A DNA stretch of 14,937 nt from Pseudomonas sp. GTDB lineage: Bacteria > Pseudomonadota > Gammaproteobacteria > Pseudomonadales > Pseudomonadaceae. The stretch lies in the NCBI GenBank assembly GCA_029240955.1, contig JARDZH010000005.1, positions 1-14,937 of the forward strand, written 5' to 3'. Both the position numbers and the translations under genes were made by a program. A model generated the notes under the pieces. It made no database searches, was not told the origin of the DNA, and saw only the letters and a program-made list of their open reading frames with translations. Below, one piece after another: positions 1 through 8,830 of the stretch; positions within the stretch are counted from its first letter, which is position 1, and every line of letters begins with the position of its first letter.

Positions 1-422
1 ACGTTCCAGGCAGGACCGTTGCCGTTGGCATGCAGAGTGAGGCGCTTGAAGTTCAGGTCTTCGCAGGCTTGTCCCGGTCGTTCGACGCGGTACAGCTGGT
101 GCAAATCCAGTAGCCCGTCGCTGTTGGCCGCCTTGCTGGCCGCAAAGACACCGCGCAGGTCGGCGAACACCTTACCGTTGCTGTCCGCCAGGCTGGTGGC
201 TTCCTGCAGGATCCCGGTGTTGCCACGATCCTTCACCACGTAACGGCGTTGTTCGTTGCACGGCTGGAACAGCAACTGGCCGCCGGCGCCGGTGAGATCG
301 CCTTGCATGCGGATCATGCCCGCAGTGGAAACCGTGGGTGTGTCGGACGACAAGCCGAGCATCTGGCAGCCGGCGAACAACGGGACAAGGGCGAACAGAA
401 AGGCGTAACGAACAGCGGACAT
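1..422 (-). CDS. Lipoprotein of unknown function (3' end outside window)
   Basis: The reading frame starts with ATG at 422 and runs open to the left edge, giving 140 codons without a stop, so the gene is partial. The N-terminus is a lipoprotein signal: a basic/polar start, a hydrophobic core, then FAGC with Cys19 as the lipidated residue. Gln follows the Cys, so an inner-membrane Asp+2 signal is absent and outer-membrane sorting is likely. The mature part has two further Cys residues (in the motifs PCNEQRR and QACEDLNF) and looks like a small beta-rich secreted domain. A Shine-Dalgarno TGGAG lies 8 nt before the ATG. It follows livF on the same strand but is separated from it by a REP doublet and has its own weak promoter candidate, so it is probably transcribed separately. 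In PAO1 a hypothetical gene also follows the bra operon (memory). I do not recognise a function; it may belong to the COG3650 group of Pseudomonas lipoproteins. Confidence 0.82.
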   Translation of the reverse strand, partial: MSAVRYAFLFALVPLFAGCQMLGLSSDTPTVSTAGMIRMQGDLTGAGGQLLFQPCNEQRRYVVKDRGNTGILQEATSLADSNGKVFADLRGVFAASKAANSDGLLDLHQLYRVERPGQACEDLNFKRLTLHANGNGPAWN

Positions 423-443
423 GAGCGGGTCTCCAGACAAGTG

Positions 444-477
444 CCGCCACGTTACGCAGAGTGGCGGTTCATCACAA
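444..477 (-). promoter_or_regulatory. Weak promoter candidate with inverted repeat before the lipoprotein gene
   Basis: On the minus strand TTGTGA (477-472) and TAACGT (454-449) are separated by 17 bp, a poor to moderate match to a sigma-70 promoter. A perfect 7-bp inverted repeat CCGCCAC/GTGGCGG with a 10-nt spacer (444-467) overlaps the -10. It could be an operator or simply a hairpin. Confidence 0.3.
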
Positions 478-496
478 GACCCGGTAGTGCCGACAC

Positions 497-580
497 AGCT
501 GTCGCGAGCTTCGCTCCCTCCCACAAGTCAGGATCGGCGCTCATTCCCACTGTGGGAGGGAGCGCTAGCTCGCGACAGCT
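497..580. repeat. REP doublet, GTGGG ends facing inward
   Basis: Two near-identical inverted copies of a Pseudomonas REP palindrome lie at 497-525 and 551-580. Their cores are GTGGGAGGGAGC and GCTCGCGAC, and they differ only around the internal loop of the palindrome. The GTGGG ends face each other across a 25-bp spacer. REP elements are mobilised by RAYT-type transposases encoded elsewhere. Here the doublet fills the space between the livF stop and the lipoprotein gene start and may end or stabilise the liv transcript, since no separate terminator is visible after livF. Confidence 0.9.
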
Positions 581-586
581 TGCCGA

Positions 587-1288
<702 letters not shown>

Positions 1289-2056
1289 TTACGCTTCCCC
1301 CAGATAGGCTTTGATCACATCGGGGTTGTCCCGAATCTGCTCCGGCGTGCCGTCAGCCAGCGGCGTGCCCTGGTTGATCACCACGATGTGGTCGGAAATG
1401 CTCATCACCAGTTTCATGTCGTGCTCGATCAGCAGCACCGTGGCGTTGTGCTCATTGCGCAGCACGCCGATCAATGCCTTGAGGTCATCGGTTTCCCGCG
1501 GGTTAAGGCCGGCTGCCGGCTCGTCGAGCATCAGGATGCGCGGACGGGTCATCATGCAGCGGGCGATTTCCAGCCGCCGTTGCTGACCGTAAGCCAGCGT
1601 GCCGGCAGGGCGGTTGGCGAATTCCGTCAGGTTGACGGCTTCCAGCCAGTAGGCCGCGTATTCCATGGCCTCGCGCTCGCTGCGCCGGAACGCAGGCGTC
1701 TTGAACAGACCGGACAGGAAGTTGGTGTTCAGGTGGCGATGCTGGGCGACCAGCAGGTTTTCCACCGCAGTCATTTCCTTGAACAGCCGCACGTTCTGAA
1801 AGGTGCGCACCACGCCCTTGCGGGCGATCTGGTGTCCCGCGAGACCCTGGATTTCTTCGCCGTCGAGCACGATAGTGCCGCCGGTGGGCTTGTAGAAGCC
1901 GGTCAGGCAGTTGAACACAGTGGTCTTGCCGGCACCGTTGGGGCCGATCATCGACACGACCTGTTTCTCGTTGACGGTCAGGGCTACGCCATTGACGGCC
2001 AGCAGGCCGCCGAAACGCATGCTCAAGCCTGTGGCTTGCAGAAGAGGGCGGCTCAT
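1289..2056 (-). CDS. livG: Branched-chain amino-acid ABC transporter, ATPase LivG
   Basis: This is the first ATPase of the Leu/Ile/Val importer, bound to the cytoplasmic face of LivH/LivM. Its 255 residues match the family. Motifs seen are Walker [10 protein letters not shown] (38-46), the Q-loop Gln87 in RTFQNVRLF, the signature [10 protein letters not shown] (154-163), Walker B ILMLDEP (174-180) and the switch His212 in LIEHDM. The C-terminus IKAYLGEA is typical of the family. The start codon overlaps the livM stop by 4 bp (ATGA) and is preceded by GGAG at 8 nt. The gene lies between livM and livF, with which it would form an asymmetric pair of ATPases. P. aeruginosa uses the name braF. Confidence 0.97.
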   Translation of the reverse strand: MSRPLLQATGLSMRFGGLLAVNGVALTVNEKQVVSMIGPNGAGKTTVFNCLTGFYKPTGGTIVLDGEEIQGLAGHQIARKGVVRTFQNVRLFKEMTAVENLLVAQHRHLNTNFLSGLFKTPAFRRSEREAMEYAAYWLEAVNLTEFANRPAGTLAYGQQRRLEIARCMMTRPRILMLDEPAAGLNPRETDDLKALIGVLRNEHNATVLLIEHDMKLVMSISDHIVVINQGTPLADGTPEQIRDNPDVIKAYLGEA

Positions 2057-3318
2057 TTGCGCGGCTCCGCTTTCAATTTCAATTCGGGGCGTTGCATCGG
2101 CAGGAAACCTTGAGGACGCCAGATCATCATCAGCACCATCATGGCGCCGAACATCAACATGCGGTAATCGCTGAATTCACGCATCAGTTCCGGAAGCAGC
2201 GTCATCACGATCGCGGCCAGAATCACACCCAGCTGCGAGCCCATGCCACCCAGTACCACGATGGCGAGGATGATTGCCGACTCGATGAAGGTGAAGGACT
2301 CCGGCGTCACCAACCCTTGGCGGGCGGCGAAGAAGCTGCCGGCAAAACCTGCGAATGCAGCGCCCAGCGTGAACGCCGAAAGCTTGATCACGGTTGGATT
2401 GAGCCCCAGCGCGCGGCAGGCGATCTCATCCTCACGCAGCGCTTCCCAGGCACGGCCGATCGGCATGCGCAGCAGGCGGTTGATCACGAACAGTGCGGCG
2501 AGTGCCAGCAACAGCGCGATCAGGTAAAGGAAAATCACCTTGCTGACCGGGTCGTAATCCAGGCCGAAGAACTGGTGGAACGTCTGCGAGCCTTCCGCAG
2601 CGCGGCGGTCGAAGGTGAGGCCGAACAGGGTTGGCTTTTCGATGTTGCCGATGCCGTTCGGGCCACCCGTGATTTCGGTCAGGTTGCGCAGGAAAATCCG
2701 GATGATTTCACCGAAACCCAGGGTCACGATCGCCAGGTAATCACCCCGCAACCTGAGCACCGGGAACCCGAGCAAAAAGCCGAACAGCGCAGCCAGCAGA
2801 CCGGCCAGCGGCAGGCACTCCCAGAAACTCAGGCCAAAGTAATGCGACAGTAATGCATAGCTGTAGGCACCGACGGCGTAGAAACCGACGTAACCCAGGT
2901 CGAGCAGACCTGCCAGGCCGACCACGATGTTCAGGCCAAGGCCCAGCATTACGTAGATCAGGATAAGCGTGGCGATGTCCACCGCGCCGCGCGAGCCGAA
3001 GAACGGCCACACGAACGCCAGCACGATCAGCGCGGCCAGTCCCCAGCGCTGGGTGCTTGGCTGGGTCATGAAATCGCTGGTTTTCTTGGGGATCAGCGGT
3101 TTGCCGGACTCACGGCGCATGCCGCTGATCTGTGCGGCGAACAGCACACGCAGAAACATCAGTGCCGAACAGGCAGCGATGATCAGCAGTGTAGTGGGGC
3201 TGGCGTTCTGCACTTGCAGCGTCACCCCGGAGAAGGCCAGCTTGAGGCCTAGAACCGGAAAGGCAACGGCCCACACCAGTGCGACGCTGAACAGCGCCTG
3301 TTTGAGAGACTTGCTCAT
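2053..3318 (-). CDS. livM: Branched-chain amino-acid ABC transporter, permease LivM
   Basis: This integral inner-membrane permease forms the substrate channel with LivH. It has 421 residues. An N-terminal extension of about 95 residues with two hydrophobic segments (the DUF3382-type region found in gammaproteobacterial LivM) precedes the core permease domain. The core holds the family motif around [19 protein letters not shown] (134-152) and the cytoplasmic ATPase-docking loop [19 protein letters not shown] (288-306). The protein ends in a basic hydrophilic tail. The start overlaps the livH stop by 4 bp, with GGAGG 10 nt upstream inside livH. P. aeruginosa calls it braE. Confidence 0.97.
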   Translation of the reverse strand: MSKSLKQALFSVALVWAVAFPVLGLKLAFSGVTLQVQNASPTTLLIIAACSALMFLRVLFAAQISGMRRESGKPLIPKKTSDFMTQPSTQRWGLAALIVLAFVWPFFGSRGAVDIATLILIYVMLGLGLNIVVGLAGLLDLGYVGFYAVGAYSYALLSHYFGLSFWECLPLAGLLAALFGFLLGFPVLRLRGDYLAIVTLGFGEIIRIFLRNLTEITGGPNGIGNIEKPTLFGLTFDRRAAEGSQTFHQFFGLDYDPVSKVIFLYLIALLLALAALFVINRLLRMPIGRAWEALREDEIACRALGLNPTVIKLSAFTLGAAFAGFAGSFFAARQGLVTPESFTFIESAIILAIVVLGGMGSQLGVILAAIVMTLLPELMREFSDYRMLMFGAMMVLMMIWRPQGFLPMQRPELKLKAEPRK

Positions 3319-4238
3319 ACTTTCTCAACCTCCGGACGGCCCAACAGACCGGTCGGCCGGAACAGCAGCACCAGGACCAGCAGCCCGAAAGCCACCACGT
3401 CCTTGTACTGATCACCAAATATGTCGGCACCGAAGGCTTCGGCGACGCCCAGCACCAGCCCACCGAGCATCGCGCCGGGAATCGAGCCGATGCCGCCCAG
3501 TACAGCCGCGGTAAACGCTTTAAGGCCCACGAGGAAGCCTGCGCTAGGGTTGATCACGCCGTACTGCATGCTCAGCAGCATTGCCGCAACAGCGGCCAGT
3601 GCCGCGCCGACCACGAAGGTCAGGGCGATGATGGTGTTGGTGTTGATGCCCAGCAGGTTGGCCATCTTCATGTCCTCGGCGCAGGCGCGACAGGCGCGGC
3701 CCATTCGCGAGCGGGAAATGAACAGGGTCAGGCCAGTCATTGCCAGCAGCGTGACCACGAAGACCACGATCTGGATGTAGGAAATCAGCACTTCCTCCGA
3801 ACCCCCTGGGCCGAACGACAGGCTGCCAGGCAACAGGTTGGGGATGGCGAAGTTGCCGGAACCCTGGGAAAGCTGGACCGCGTTCTGCAGGAAAATCGAC
3901 ATGCCGATCGCGGAAATCAGGGGGATCAGACGATTGCTGTTGCGCAACGGACGGTAGGCAACGCGTTCGATGCTGTACCCGTAGGCACTGGTGACAATGA
4001 TCGACGCCGCAAAACCGGCAATCATCAGCACGGGCAGGCTGTGGATGCCCATCATGGCCAGACCGGCCAGGGCCATGAACGCAACATAGGAACCGATCAT
4101 GTACACCTCGCCGTGGGCGAAGTTGATCATTCCAATGATGCCGTACACCATCGTGTAACCGATGGCGATCAATGCATACGTGCTGCCAATGGTCAGGCCA
4201 TTGACCAGCTGTTGCATGTAGTGGAATAACTCGGGCAT
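3315..4238 (-). CDS. livH: Branched-chain amino-acid ABC transporter, permease LivH
   Basis: This is the second inner-membrane permease of the Leu/Ile/Val importer, 307 residues, highly hydrophobic with about eight membrane segments. The family signature MINFAHGE (37-44) and the ATPase-coupling loop [19 protein letters not shown] (180-198) are clear. It is the first gene of the tightly packed livHMGF group. Its AGGAG ribosome site lies 9 nt from the ATG and forms part of the palindrome CTCCTAGGAG (4248-4257), which may slightly affect initiation. It is separated from livK by 357 bp that include the livK terminator, so it depends on readthrough or on a promoter of its own. P. aeruginosa calls it braD. 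Confidence 0.97.
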   Translation of the reverse strand: MPELFHYMQQLVNGLTIGSTYALIAIGYTMVYGIIGMINFAHGEVYMIGSYVAFMALAGLAMMGIHSLPVLMIAGFAASIIVTSAYGYSIERVAYRPLRNSNRLIPLISAIGMSIFLQNAVQLSQGSGNFAIPNLLPGSLSFGPGGSEEVLISYIQIVVFVVTLLAMTGLTLFISRSRMGRACRACAEDMKMANLLGINTNTIIALTFVVGAALAAVAAMLLSMQYGVINPSAGFLVGLKAFTAAVLGGIGSIPGAMLGGLVLGVAEAFGADIFGDQYKDVVAFGLLVLVLLFRPTGLLGRPEVEKV

Positions 4239-4595
4239 TTCACCGCGCTCCTAGGAGGGGGTTTACAAAATGGCTGCACTCGGCAATACGGCGTTGAAAT
4301 CGCTCTCAAAATGCTCATTTACTCGATGTAAACTCCGCTTTTTCGAGCGATTTCGCCTTGTCTTGCCTTCGTTCGCCTATTCTGTAAACACCCTCTAAAA
4401 ACCTGCTCTGCATTTCTCTGGCCTGCGCCGGTGTCGCATTCTTTCGATGCGTTGCCGGTGGTGCTGCCAGCGAACCGCTGGTAACGGTTTCAAGATTTTC
4501 AGGGGTCTCGCTTCCGGATCACGGAAAACGGACCTTCATTCGTAAAACAAAGCCCACTGCGGATGCAGTGGGCTTCGATTGTCAACGCAAGCAGC
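4239..4595 (-). other. livK-livH intergenic leader (357 bp, no gene)
   Basis: No convincing gene is present. On the livK side lies the livK terminator (4550-4575). The rest contains three copies of the heptamer TGTAAAC: two on the plus strand (4327-4333 and 4383-4389, the latter extended to TGTAAACA) and one on the minus strand (plus-strand GTTTACA, 4261-4267). A 9-bp inverted repeat AAATCGCTC/GAGCGATTT (4297-4305 and 4345-4353) could form a hairpin in the livH leader RNA. A short hairpin CCAGCG/CGCTGG with a 3-nt loop lies at 4467-4481. I see no clear sigma-70 promoter. Confidence 0.6.
4544..4575 (-). terminator. Rho-independent terminator of livK
   Basis: On the minus strand, 20 nt after the livK stop, a perfect 11-bp stem AAGCCCACTGC/GCAGTGGGCTT (4550-4560 with 4565-4575) closes a 4-nt loop and is followed by the T-rich tail TGTTTT. 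It should end most livK transcripts and let a fraction read on into livHMGF, making the binding protein more abundant than the membrane complex. Confidence 0.9.
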
Positions 4596-5720
4596 TTACT
4601 TGGCGGCTTCGGTCTTCGGCTTGCCGAAGTGCCACTCGTACACCACGAACTGGAAGTTCTTCAGGTCGCCCTTGTCGTCGTAGCTCAGGTCGCCCATCGG
4701 CGTCTTGAACGTGCCGGCATGGATAGCAGCCGCTACCTTGTCGGTGTCTTCGGACTTGGCGGCAGTGATGCCGTCAGCGATGACCTGAACGGCCGAGTAG
4801 GACGGGTACACGAACGGGCCACTTGGGTCCTGGTTCTTGTCCTTGAATGCCTTCGTCAGCGCCTGGTTGGTTGGATCCTGGTCGAAGGATTTCGGCAGGG
4901 TGACCAGCAGGCCTTCGGAAGCATCGCCGGCGATCTGCGAGATGGAGTCGTTGCCGACGCCTTCAGGACCCATGAAGCGGGCCTTCAGGCCTTTTTCCTT
5001 GGACTGACGCAGGATCTGGCCCAGCTCAGGGTGGTAGCCGCCGTAGTAGACGAAGTCGACGTTGGCTTGCTTGAGCTTGGCGATCAGCGACGAGAAGTCC
5101 TTATCGCCCGGGTTGATGCCCTCGAACATGGCAACTTTGACGCCTTTGCCTTCCAGGGTGGTCTTCACCGCAGAAGCGATGCCTTCACCGTATTGCTGTT
5201 TGTCGTGAACGACAGCAACGATTTTCGGCTTGGCGACGTCGGCGATGTAGTTGCCGGCGGCCGGGCCCTGAGCGCTGTCCAGGCCGATGGTGCGGAACAC
5301 CAGCTTATAGCCACGGTTGGTGATGTCCGGGCTGGTTGCAGCCGGGGTCACCATGATGATGCCTTCGTCTTCATAGACGTCGGAAGCAGGTTGAGCGGAG
5401 CTGGAGCACAGGTGACCGATGACGAACTTCACGCCGTCGTTGACCACTTTGTTGGCGACGGCAACGGCCTGCTTGGGTTCGCAGACGTCATCGTATTCGA
5501 CGGCTTCAAGCTTCTTGCCATCCACGCCGCCTTTGGCGTTGATCTGCTCGATGGCCATTTTCGCGCCGTTGAACTGCATGGTGCCGTATTCCGCAACCGG
5601 GCCCGTTTTAGGGCCGGCAATGCCGATCTTGATGGTATCGGCTGCGAACGAATGGCTGGCAACCCCCGCCATTACCAATGCGGCAAACAGCTTGGAAAGC
5701 GTCTTGGTACCCTTAGTCAT
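4596..5720 (-). CDS. livK: Branched-chain amino-acid binding protein, periplasmic (LivK/BraC)
   Basis: This periplasmic substrate-binding protein delivers Leu/Ile/Val (in BraC also Ala/Thr) to LivHMGF. The 374-residue precursor has a Sec signal peptide (basic MTKGTKTLSK, a hydrophobic core, then SHSFA) with likely cleavage after Ala26, so that the mature protein begins ADTIKIGIAGPKTG. It has a single Peripla_BP_6-type bilobed domain. Cys80 and Cys105, 25 residues apart, match the conserved disulfide of E. coli LivJ/LivK. A GGAG ribosome site lies 4 nt from the ATG. The gene is first in the transporter cluster, has a promoter candidate just upstream and a strong terminator just downstream. The specificity cannot be fixed from sequence alone. 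Confidence 0.96.
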   Translation of the reverse strand: MTKGTKTLSKLFAALVMAGVASHSFAADTIKIGIAGPKTGPVAEYGTMQFNGAKMAIEQINAKGGVDGKKLEAVEYDDVCEPKQAVAVANKVVNDGVKFVIGHLCSSSAQPASDVYEDEGIIMVTPAATSPDITNRGYKLVFRTIGLDSAQGPAAGNYIADVAKPKIVAVVHDKQQYGEGIASAVKTTLEGKGVKVAMFEGINPGDKDFSSLIAKLKQANVDFVYYGGYHPELGQILRQSKEKGLKARFMGPEGVGNDSISQIAGDASEGLLVTLPKSFDQDPTNQALTKAFKDKNQDPSGPFVYPSYSAVQVIADGITAAKSEDTDKVAAAIHAGTFKTPMGDLSYDDKGDLKNFQFVVYEWHFGKPKTEAAK

Positions 5721-5745
5721 GATGCTCCACTCTTGCTTTGTCGTT

Positions 5746-5773
5746 TTTATAATCCTGATGGCCGAGGCTTCAG
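5746..5773 (-). promoter_or_regulatory. livK promoter candidate
   Basis: On the minus strand CTGAAG (5773-5768), a 16-bp spacer and TATAAA (5751-5746) lie about 25-50 bp before the livK ATG. The -10 is good and the -35 moderate. Confidence 0.5.
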
Positions 5774-5971
5774 GACCGGATTGGGCACCGGTCGCCCCTT
5801 GCCCGGGCCGCTGTACCGAAACAGTCTAGAGTGCTGATCGCGGTGTTGAACAGCCGGCTGCAAGGGAGTGAGCCGTTGCGTGTCGCCTTTTCGAAAGAAA
5901 GCTACCTCAATACATCCGCTTCAGTGCCGATGGTCAGGCAACTTCCTGTGATCAATCGTGTGCTTGCGGGT

Positions 5972-5999
5972 TTGTCCAGGCAAGAGGCGGCGCTATCAT
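5972..5999 (+). promoter_or_regulatory. Promoter candidate for the DUF2288 gene
   Basis: TTGTCC (5972-5977), a 16-bp spacer and TATCAT (5994-5999) would start transcription near 6006, about 20 nt before the ATG at 6028. Confidence 0.45.
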
Positions 6000-6027
6000 T
6001 GCGCCAATTTTCTTTCTGGTGAACCCG

Positions 6028-6333
6028 ATGACGCAAGAACCTAGCACCCTCTATGCCAAACTGCTTGGCGAAACCGCTTCTATCACCTGGAAAGAATTGC
6101 AACCATTCTTTGCCAGGGGTGCCCTGCTGTGGGTCGAAGAACCCTTGGACCTCATCGAAGTTGCCCAAGCGGTGGCCGAAAATGAGGCCTCGCGCGTGTC
6201 GGCGTGGTTGGCAAGCGGGCAGCTTGCAAAGGTGTCGGAACAGCGCGCCATTGAGCTGGTCGAGCGCGATCCGACCCTCTGGGCAGTCGTAGTGGCACCT
6301 TGGGTTCTGGTCCAGGATAGGGCGTCTAACTAA
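6028..6333 (+). CDS. DUF2288 family protein
   Basis: This small soluble protein of 101 residues belongs to the DUF2288 family. It is recognised from the N-terminal pattern LYAKLLGETASITWKELQ with FFARG, the middle VAQAVAENEASRVSAWLASG and the C-terminal WAVVVAPWVLVQ. It fills the usual family length of about 100 residues. No signal peptide, membrane segment or catalytic motif is evident, and its function is unknown. The start is taken at ATG 6028, where the family similarity begins; a GTG at 6019 in the same frame is possible, and neither has a strong ribosome site. It diverges from livK, an arrangement I also remember from P. aeruginosa (PA1074/PA1075). Its 3' end converges with the c-di-GMP gene. 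Two weak 5-bp hairpins (6339-6353 and 6356-6368) follow, neither with a T-tract. Confidence 0.87.
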   Translation: MTQEPSTLYAKLLGETASITWKELQPFFARGALLWVEEPLDLIEVAQAVAENEASRVSAWLASGQLAKVSEQRAIELVERDPTLWAVVVAPWVLVQDRASN

Positions 6334-6456
6334 ACGGCGCACCGTATTGGTGCTGTTGGCGGCGCCAAAATGGGTGGGACGGTAACCATGGTGTCCGACA
6401 GGTAGCGAAAGGCTACAGTCCCAGTGCCTCATCGCCGCTCGGGCAGGACCGCCATT

Positions 6457-8769
6457 TCAATCGGTTGATCGGGTGCGTTTGGTCCGCGGTCCCACACGGT
6501 CGGCCTGCTGGTCGGGATCGGCGGGCAGGTCCGGGAACAAGTCCATCGACGCGAGCGACCTGCCATTTGTTTCCGGTTCCAGCAATAACGACGCCGGCCA
6601 CAGACTGGCCGGAGCGCGACTGTTCATCTGCTTGACCATCGGCAGCAACGCGGCCAGCGGCTGCGGCCGGCTGAACAGGAAACCTTGCACGTAGTCGCTG
6701 CCCAGCTGGGCGAGCATTTCCAGTTGCTCAGGCTTTTCGACTCCTTCGATTACCACCTTCAAATTCAACGTGTGGGCCATGACCACAAGGGCATGAACCA
6801 GCTCGATGTCCTGCGGTGACTTCGGGATGTCGACAATGAACGAGCGGTCGATCTTGAGCGTGTCCACCGGCAGACGCTTGAGGTAAGCCAGAGAGGAATA
6901 GCCGGTCCCGAAGTCGTCGATGGACAGCGACACGCCCAGATGCCGAAGCCTTTTGAGCATCTGAATCGTCTTGCCGACATTGCTCATGAGTGCGTTTTCG
7001 GTCACCTCCAGTTCCAGCCGCCCGGGGCCGATGCGGTGTTGCTGCAGCCTGTGCTCGAACTCCTCGACCAGTTCTTCACGCCCCAGATTGATCGCCGAGC
7101 AATTGATGGCCATGACGAGGGATTCCAGGCCGTCCTGGCGCAATGCCGCCAGATCACTGCAGGCTTTATTCAGCACCCAGTTATCCAGGTCGGCGATCAG
7201 GCCGTTGGCCTCGGCGATTCCGAGGAAGCGGTCCGGCATCATCAGGCCATGCTGCGGATGCTCCCAGCGCACCAGGGCTTCAAGCCTGGCGACATGCCCG
7301 GTGCGTAAATCGACAATCGGCTGATAGTGAAGGTGCAAGCCGGTGCCCTCGCGCAGGGCGTTGCGCAGATCTTCTTCCAGGTGCAGCTCCTGGCTTGCGC
7401 GGGTCTTGAGCGCGGCGCTGAAAAAGTTGACCCGATTGCGCCCGCTGCCTTTGGACTGGTACAGCGCCAGATCGGCATGCTTGAGCAGCTCTTCGCAGGT
7501 GCTGCCGTCACGTGGATACGCGGCGATACCGATGCTGGTCGTCATCACCATTCGGCGTCCGGACAGCGCAACTGGCTCTTTCATTTTCTGCATGACCCGG
7601 TGTGCCAGGTGCCGGGCTTCTTCGTAATCGGGAATGCTGATCAGGATGCAGAACTCGTCGCCTCCAAACCGCGCGACCACGTCCTGCGCGCGGGTCGCAC
7701 TGCGAATGCGCTCGGCGATGACCTTGAGCAACTCGTCGCCTGCGTCATGGCCGAGGCTGTCGTTGATGCGCTTGAAGTGGTCGATGTCCAGAAACATCAC
7801 GGCCAGCATGCCGTTGCCCGTGCTGTGCTCCAGCAGCTTTTCCGCGAAGATCTGGTTGAAGCCGCGACGGTTGATCAGGTTGGTGAGCGGGTCGTAATGC
7901 GCAACCTGCTGGAGCGATGCGCGTGCCAGATCCAGCTGAGTGAGTAAGCCGTTGACCCGCTGCAGGTCGCGGTCCTTGCTCTGCAGCTTCTTGTCGGCCA
8001 TGGCAGCGCTGACGCTACCGGCGATGATCAGCAAGGTGATGGCAGCGATGGTCAGCGCCAGTTGCTGGCTGTTCTCGGTATTGGCAACTTGCAGCTGCGT
8101 TCCTTCCGGCAGCACCAGATGCAGCGCGCGCATGCCGGTCAGATGCAGCGTCAGCAAACCCGCGCCCAGCAAGAGGCTGGCCCCGTAACGGTACATTTCA
8201 TCGAACATGCCGCCGGTACGGCGCAGATAGCGCGAGAGTACCAGCAGCGTGAGGCTGGACAGCGTTGCGACCAGCACCGACAGGCCGACCAGTCTGGGGT
8301 CGTAGTACTGAATGGCTTGAGAGCGCATGGCTGACATGCCCACGTAATGCATGATGCTGATGCCGACGCCCATGCCCAGCGCCGTGAGCAGAGCGCGCCT
8401 GACCGTCAGGTTCGCAGCCGTGAGCGCTTGGACACCCAGCCAGGCGGCCGCCAGCACAATCAACAGCGAGGCCAGGGTGATCGTCATGTCGTAGGCAACA
8501 TGCAACGGCGCCTGGAACGCCAGCATGCTGATGAAATGCATCGCCCAGATCCCGCCGGCCAGGCAGAACGCGCACAACGCTTTCCAGATGCGCCGGCTTC
8601 TTATTGTGTCCGCCTGAACAACGCGTTCCACGATATTGAGCGTGGCAAAGCTGGCAGCCGAGGCAACCCCGAACGCCAGCGCGACGAGAAACAGGTTGTG
8701 GCTACAACTCATCAACACGTGCCCGTTCGCGGGGAAATCGACGAACAGGTTCACACTCAGCCATTCCAT
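6457..8769 (-). CDS. nbdA: MHYT-GGDEF-EAL cyclic-di-GMP enzyme, NbdA-like
   Basis: This inner-membrane protein is predicted to turn over c-di-GMP in response to a signal sensed by its MHYT domain. With the ATG at 8769 it has 770 residues. Residues about 20-255 form the seven-helix MHYT sensor, with motifs MHFISM (77-82), MHYVGM (140-145) and a divergent third, LHLTGM (208-213). The GGDEF domain (about 288-450) contains the inhibitory site RAQD (360-363) and an intact GGDEF (369-373). The EAL domain (about 460-710) has EAL (497-499), Asn556, EVTEN (588-592), DDFGTGYSSL (618-627), LKID (638-641), EGVE (675-678) and QGFLFSRP (695-702), so phosphodiesterase activity is likely. A polar tail of about 55 residues follows. 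P. aeruginosa NbdA, a biofilm-dispersal protein, has the same architecture and also lies near hepA/rapA (memory), but has AGDEF. The open frame extends upstream to 8925 only through a TTG and crosses a strong -10 element, so the shorter start is preferred. MucR-type proteins are the alternative. Confidence 0.9.
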   Translation of the reverse strand: MEWLSVNLFVDFPANGHVLMSCSHNLFLVALAFGVASAASFATLNIVERVVQADTIRSRRIWKALCAFCLAGGIWAMHFISMLAFQAPLHVAYDMTITLASLLIVLAAAWLGVQALTAANLTVRRALLTALGMGVGISIMHYVGMSAMRSQAIQYYDPRLVGLSVLVATLSSLTLLVLSRYLRRTGGMFDEMYRYGASLLLGAGLLTLHLTGMRALHLVLPEGTQLQVANTENSQQLALTIAAITLLIIAGSVSAAMADKKLQSKDRDLQRVNGLLTQLDLARASLQQVAHYDPLTNLINRRGFNQIFAEKLLEHSTGNGMLAVMFLDIDHFKRINDSLGHDAGDELLKVIAERIRSATRAQDVVARFGGDEFCILISIPDYEEARHLAHRVMQKMKEPVALSGRRMVMTTSIGIAAYPRDGSTCEELLKHADLALYQSKGSGRNRVNFFSAALKTRASQELHLEEDLRNALREGTGLHLHYQPIVDLRTGHVARLEALVRWEHPQHGLMMPDRFLGIAEANGLIADLDNWVLNKACSDLAALRQDGLESLVMAINCSAINLGREELVEEFEHRLQQHRIGPGRLELEVTENALMSNVGKTIQMLKRLRHLGVSLSIDDFGTGYSSLAYLKRLPVDTLKIDRSFIVDIPKSPQDIELVHALVVMAHTLNLKVVIEGVEKPEQLEMLAQLGSDYVQGFLFSRPQPLAALLPMVKQMNSRAPASLWPASLLLEPETNGRSLASMDLFPDLPADPDQQADRVGPRTKRTRSTD

Positions 8770-8830
8770 AGCTTGCCCTATATGTTCACTGCCAGGGGTC
8801 GTCGGAACAGGGTCCCGGCGATTGAGGTCG

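Larger units (their letters stand above)
5721..6027. other. Divergent livK / DUF2288 intergenic region
   Basis: These 307 bp contain the livK promoter candidate near the left end and a promoter candidate for the DUF2288 gene near the right end. I see no RNA gene, repeat or convincing ORF between them; the open frame at 5831-6022 has no ribosome site or recognisable protein. Confidence 0.5.

Noticed and set aside
2092..2853. 253-codon open frame on the plus strand
   Set aside because: It is antisense to livM; Gln/His/Arg-rich shadow composition.
4563..5837. 424-codon open frame on the plus strand
   Set aside because: It lies antisense over livK, whose signal peptide, domain and cysteines are clear; the long shadow frame follows from GC-rich codon use.
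5831..6022. 63-codon open frame between livK and the DUF2288 gene
   Set aside because: No ribosome site, no recognisable protein, and it covers the DUF2288 promoter candidate.
6339..6368. Two short hairpins after the DUF2288 gene as a terminator
   Set aside because: Stems are only 5 bp and no T-tract follows on either strand.
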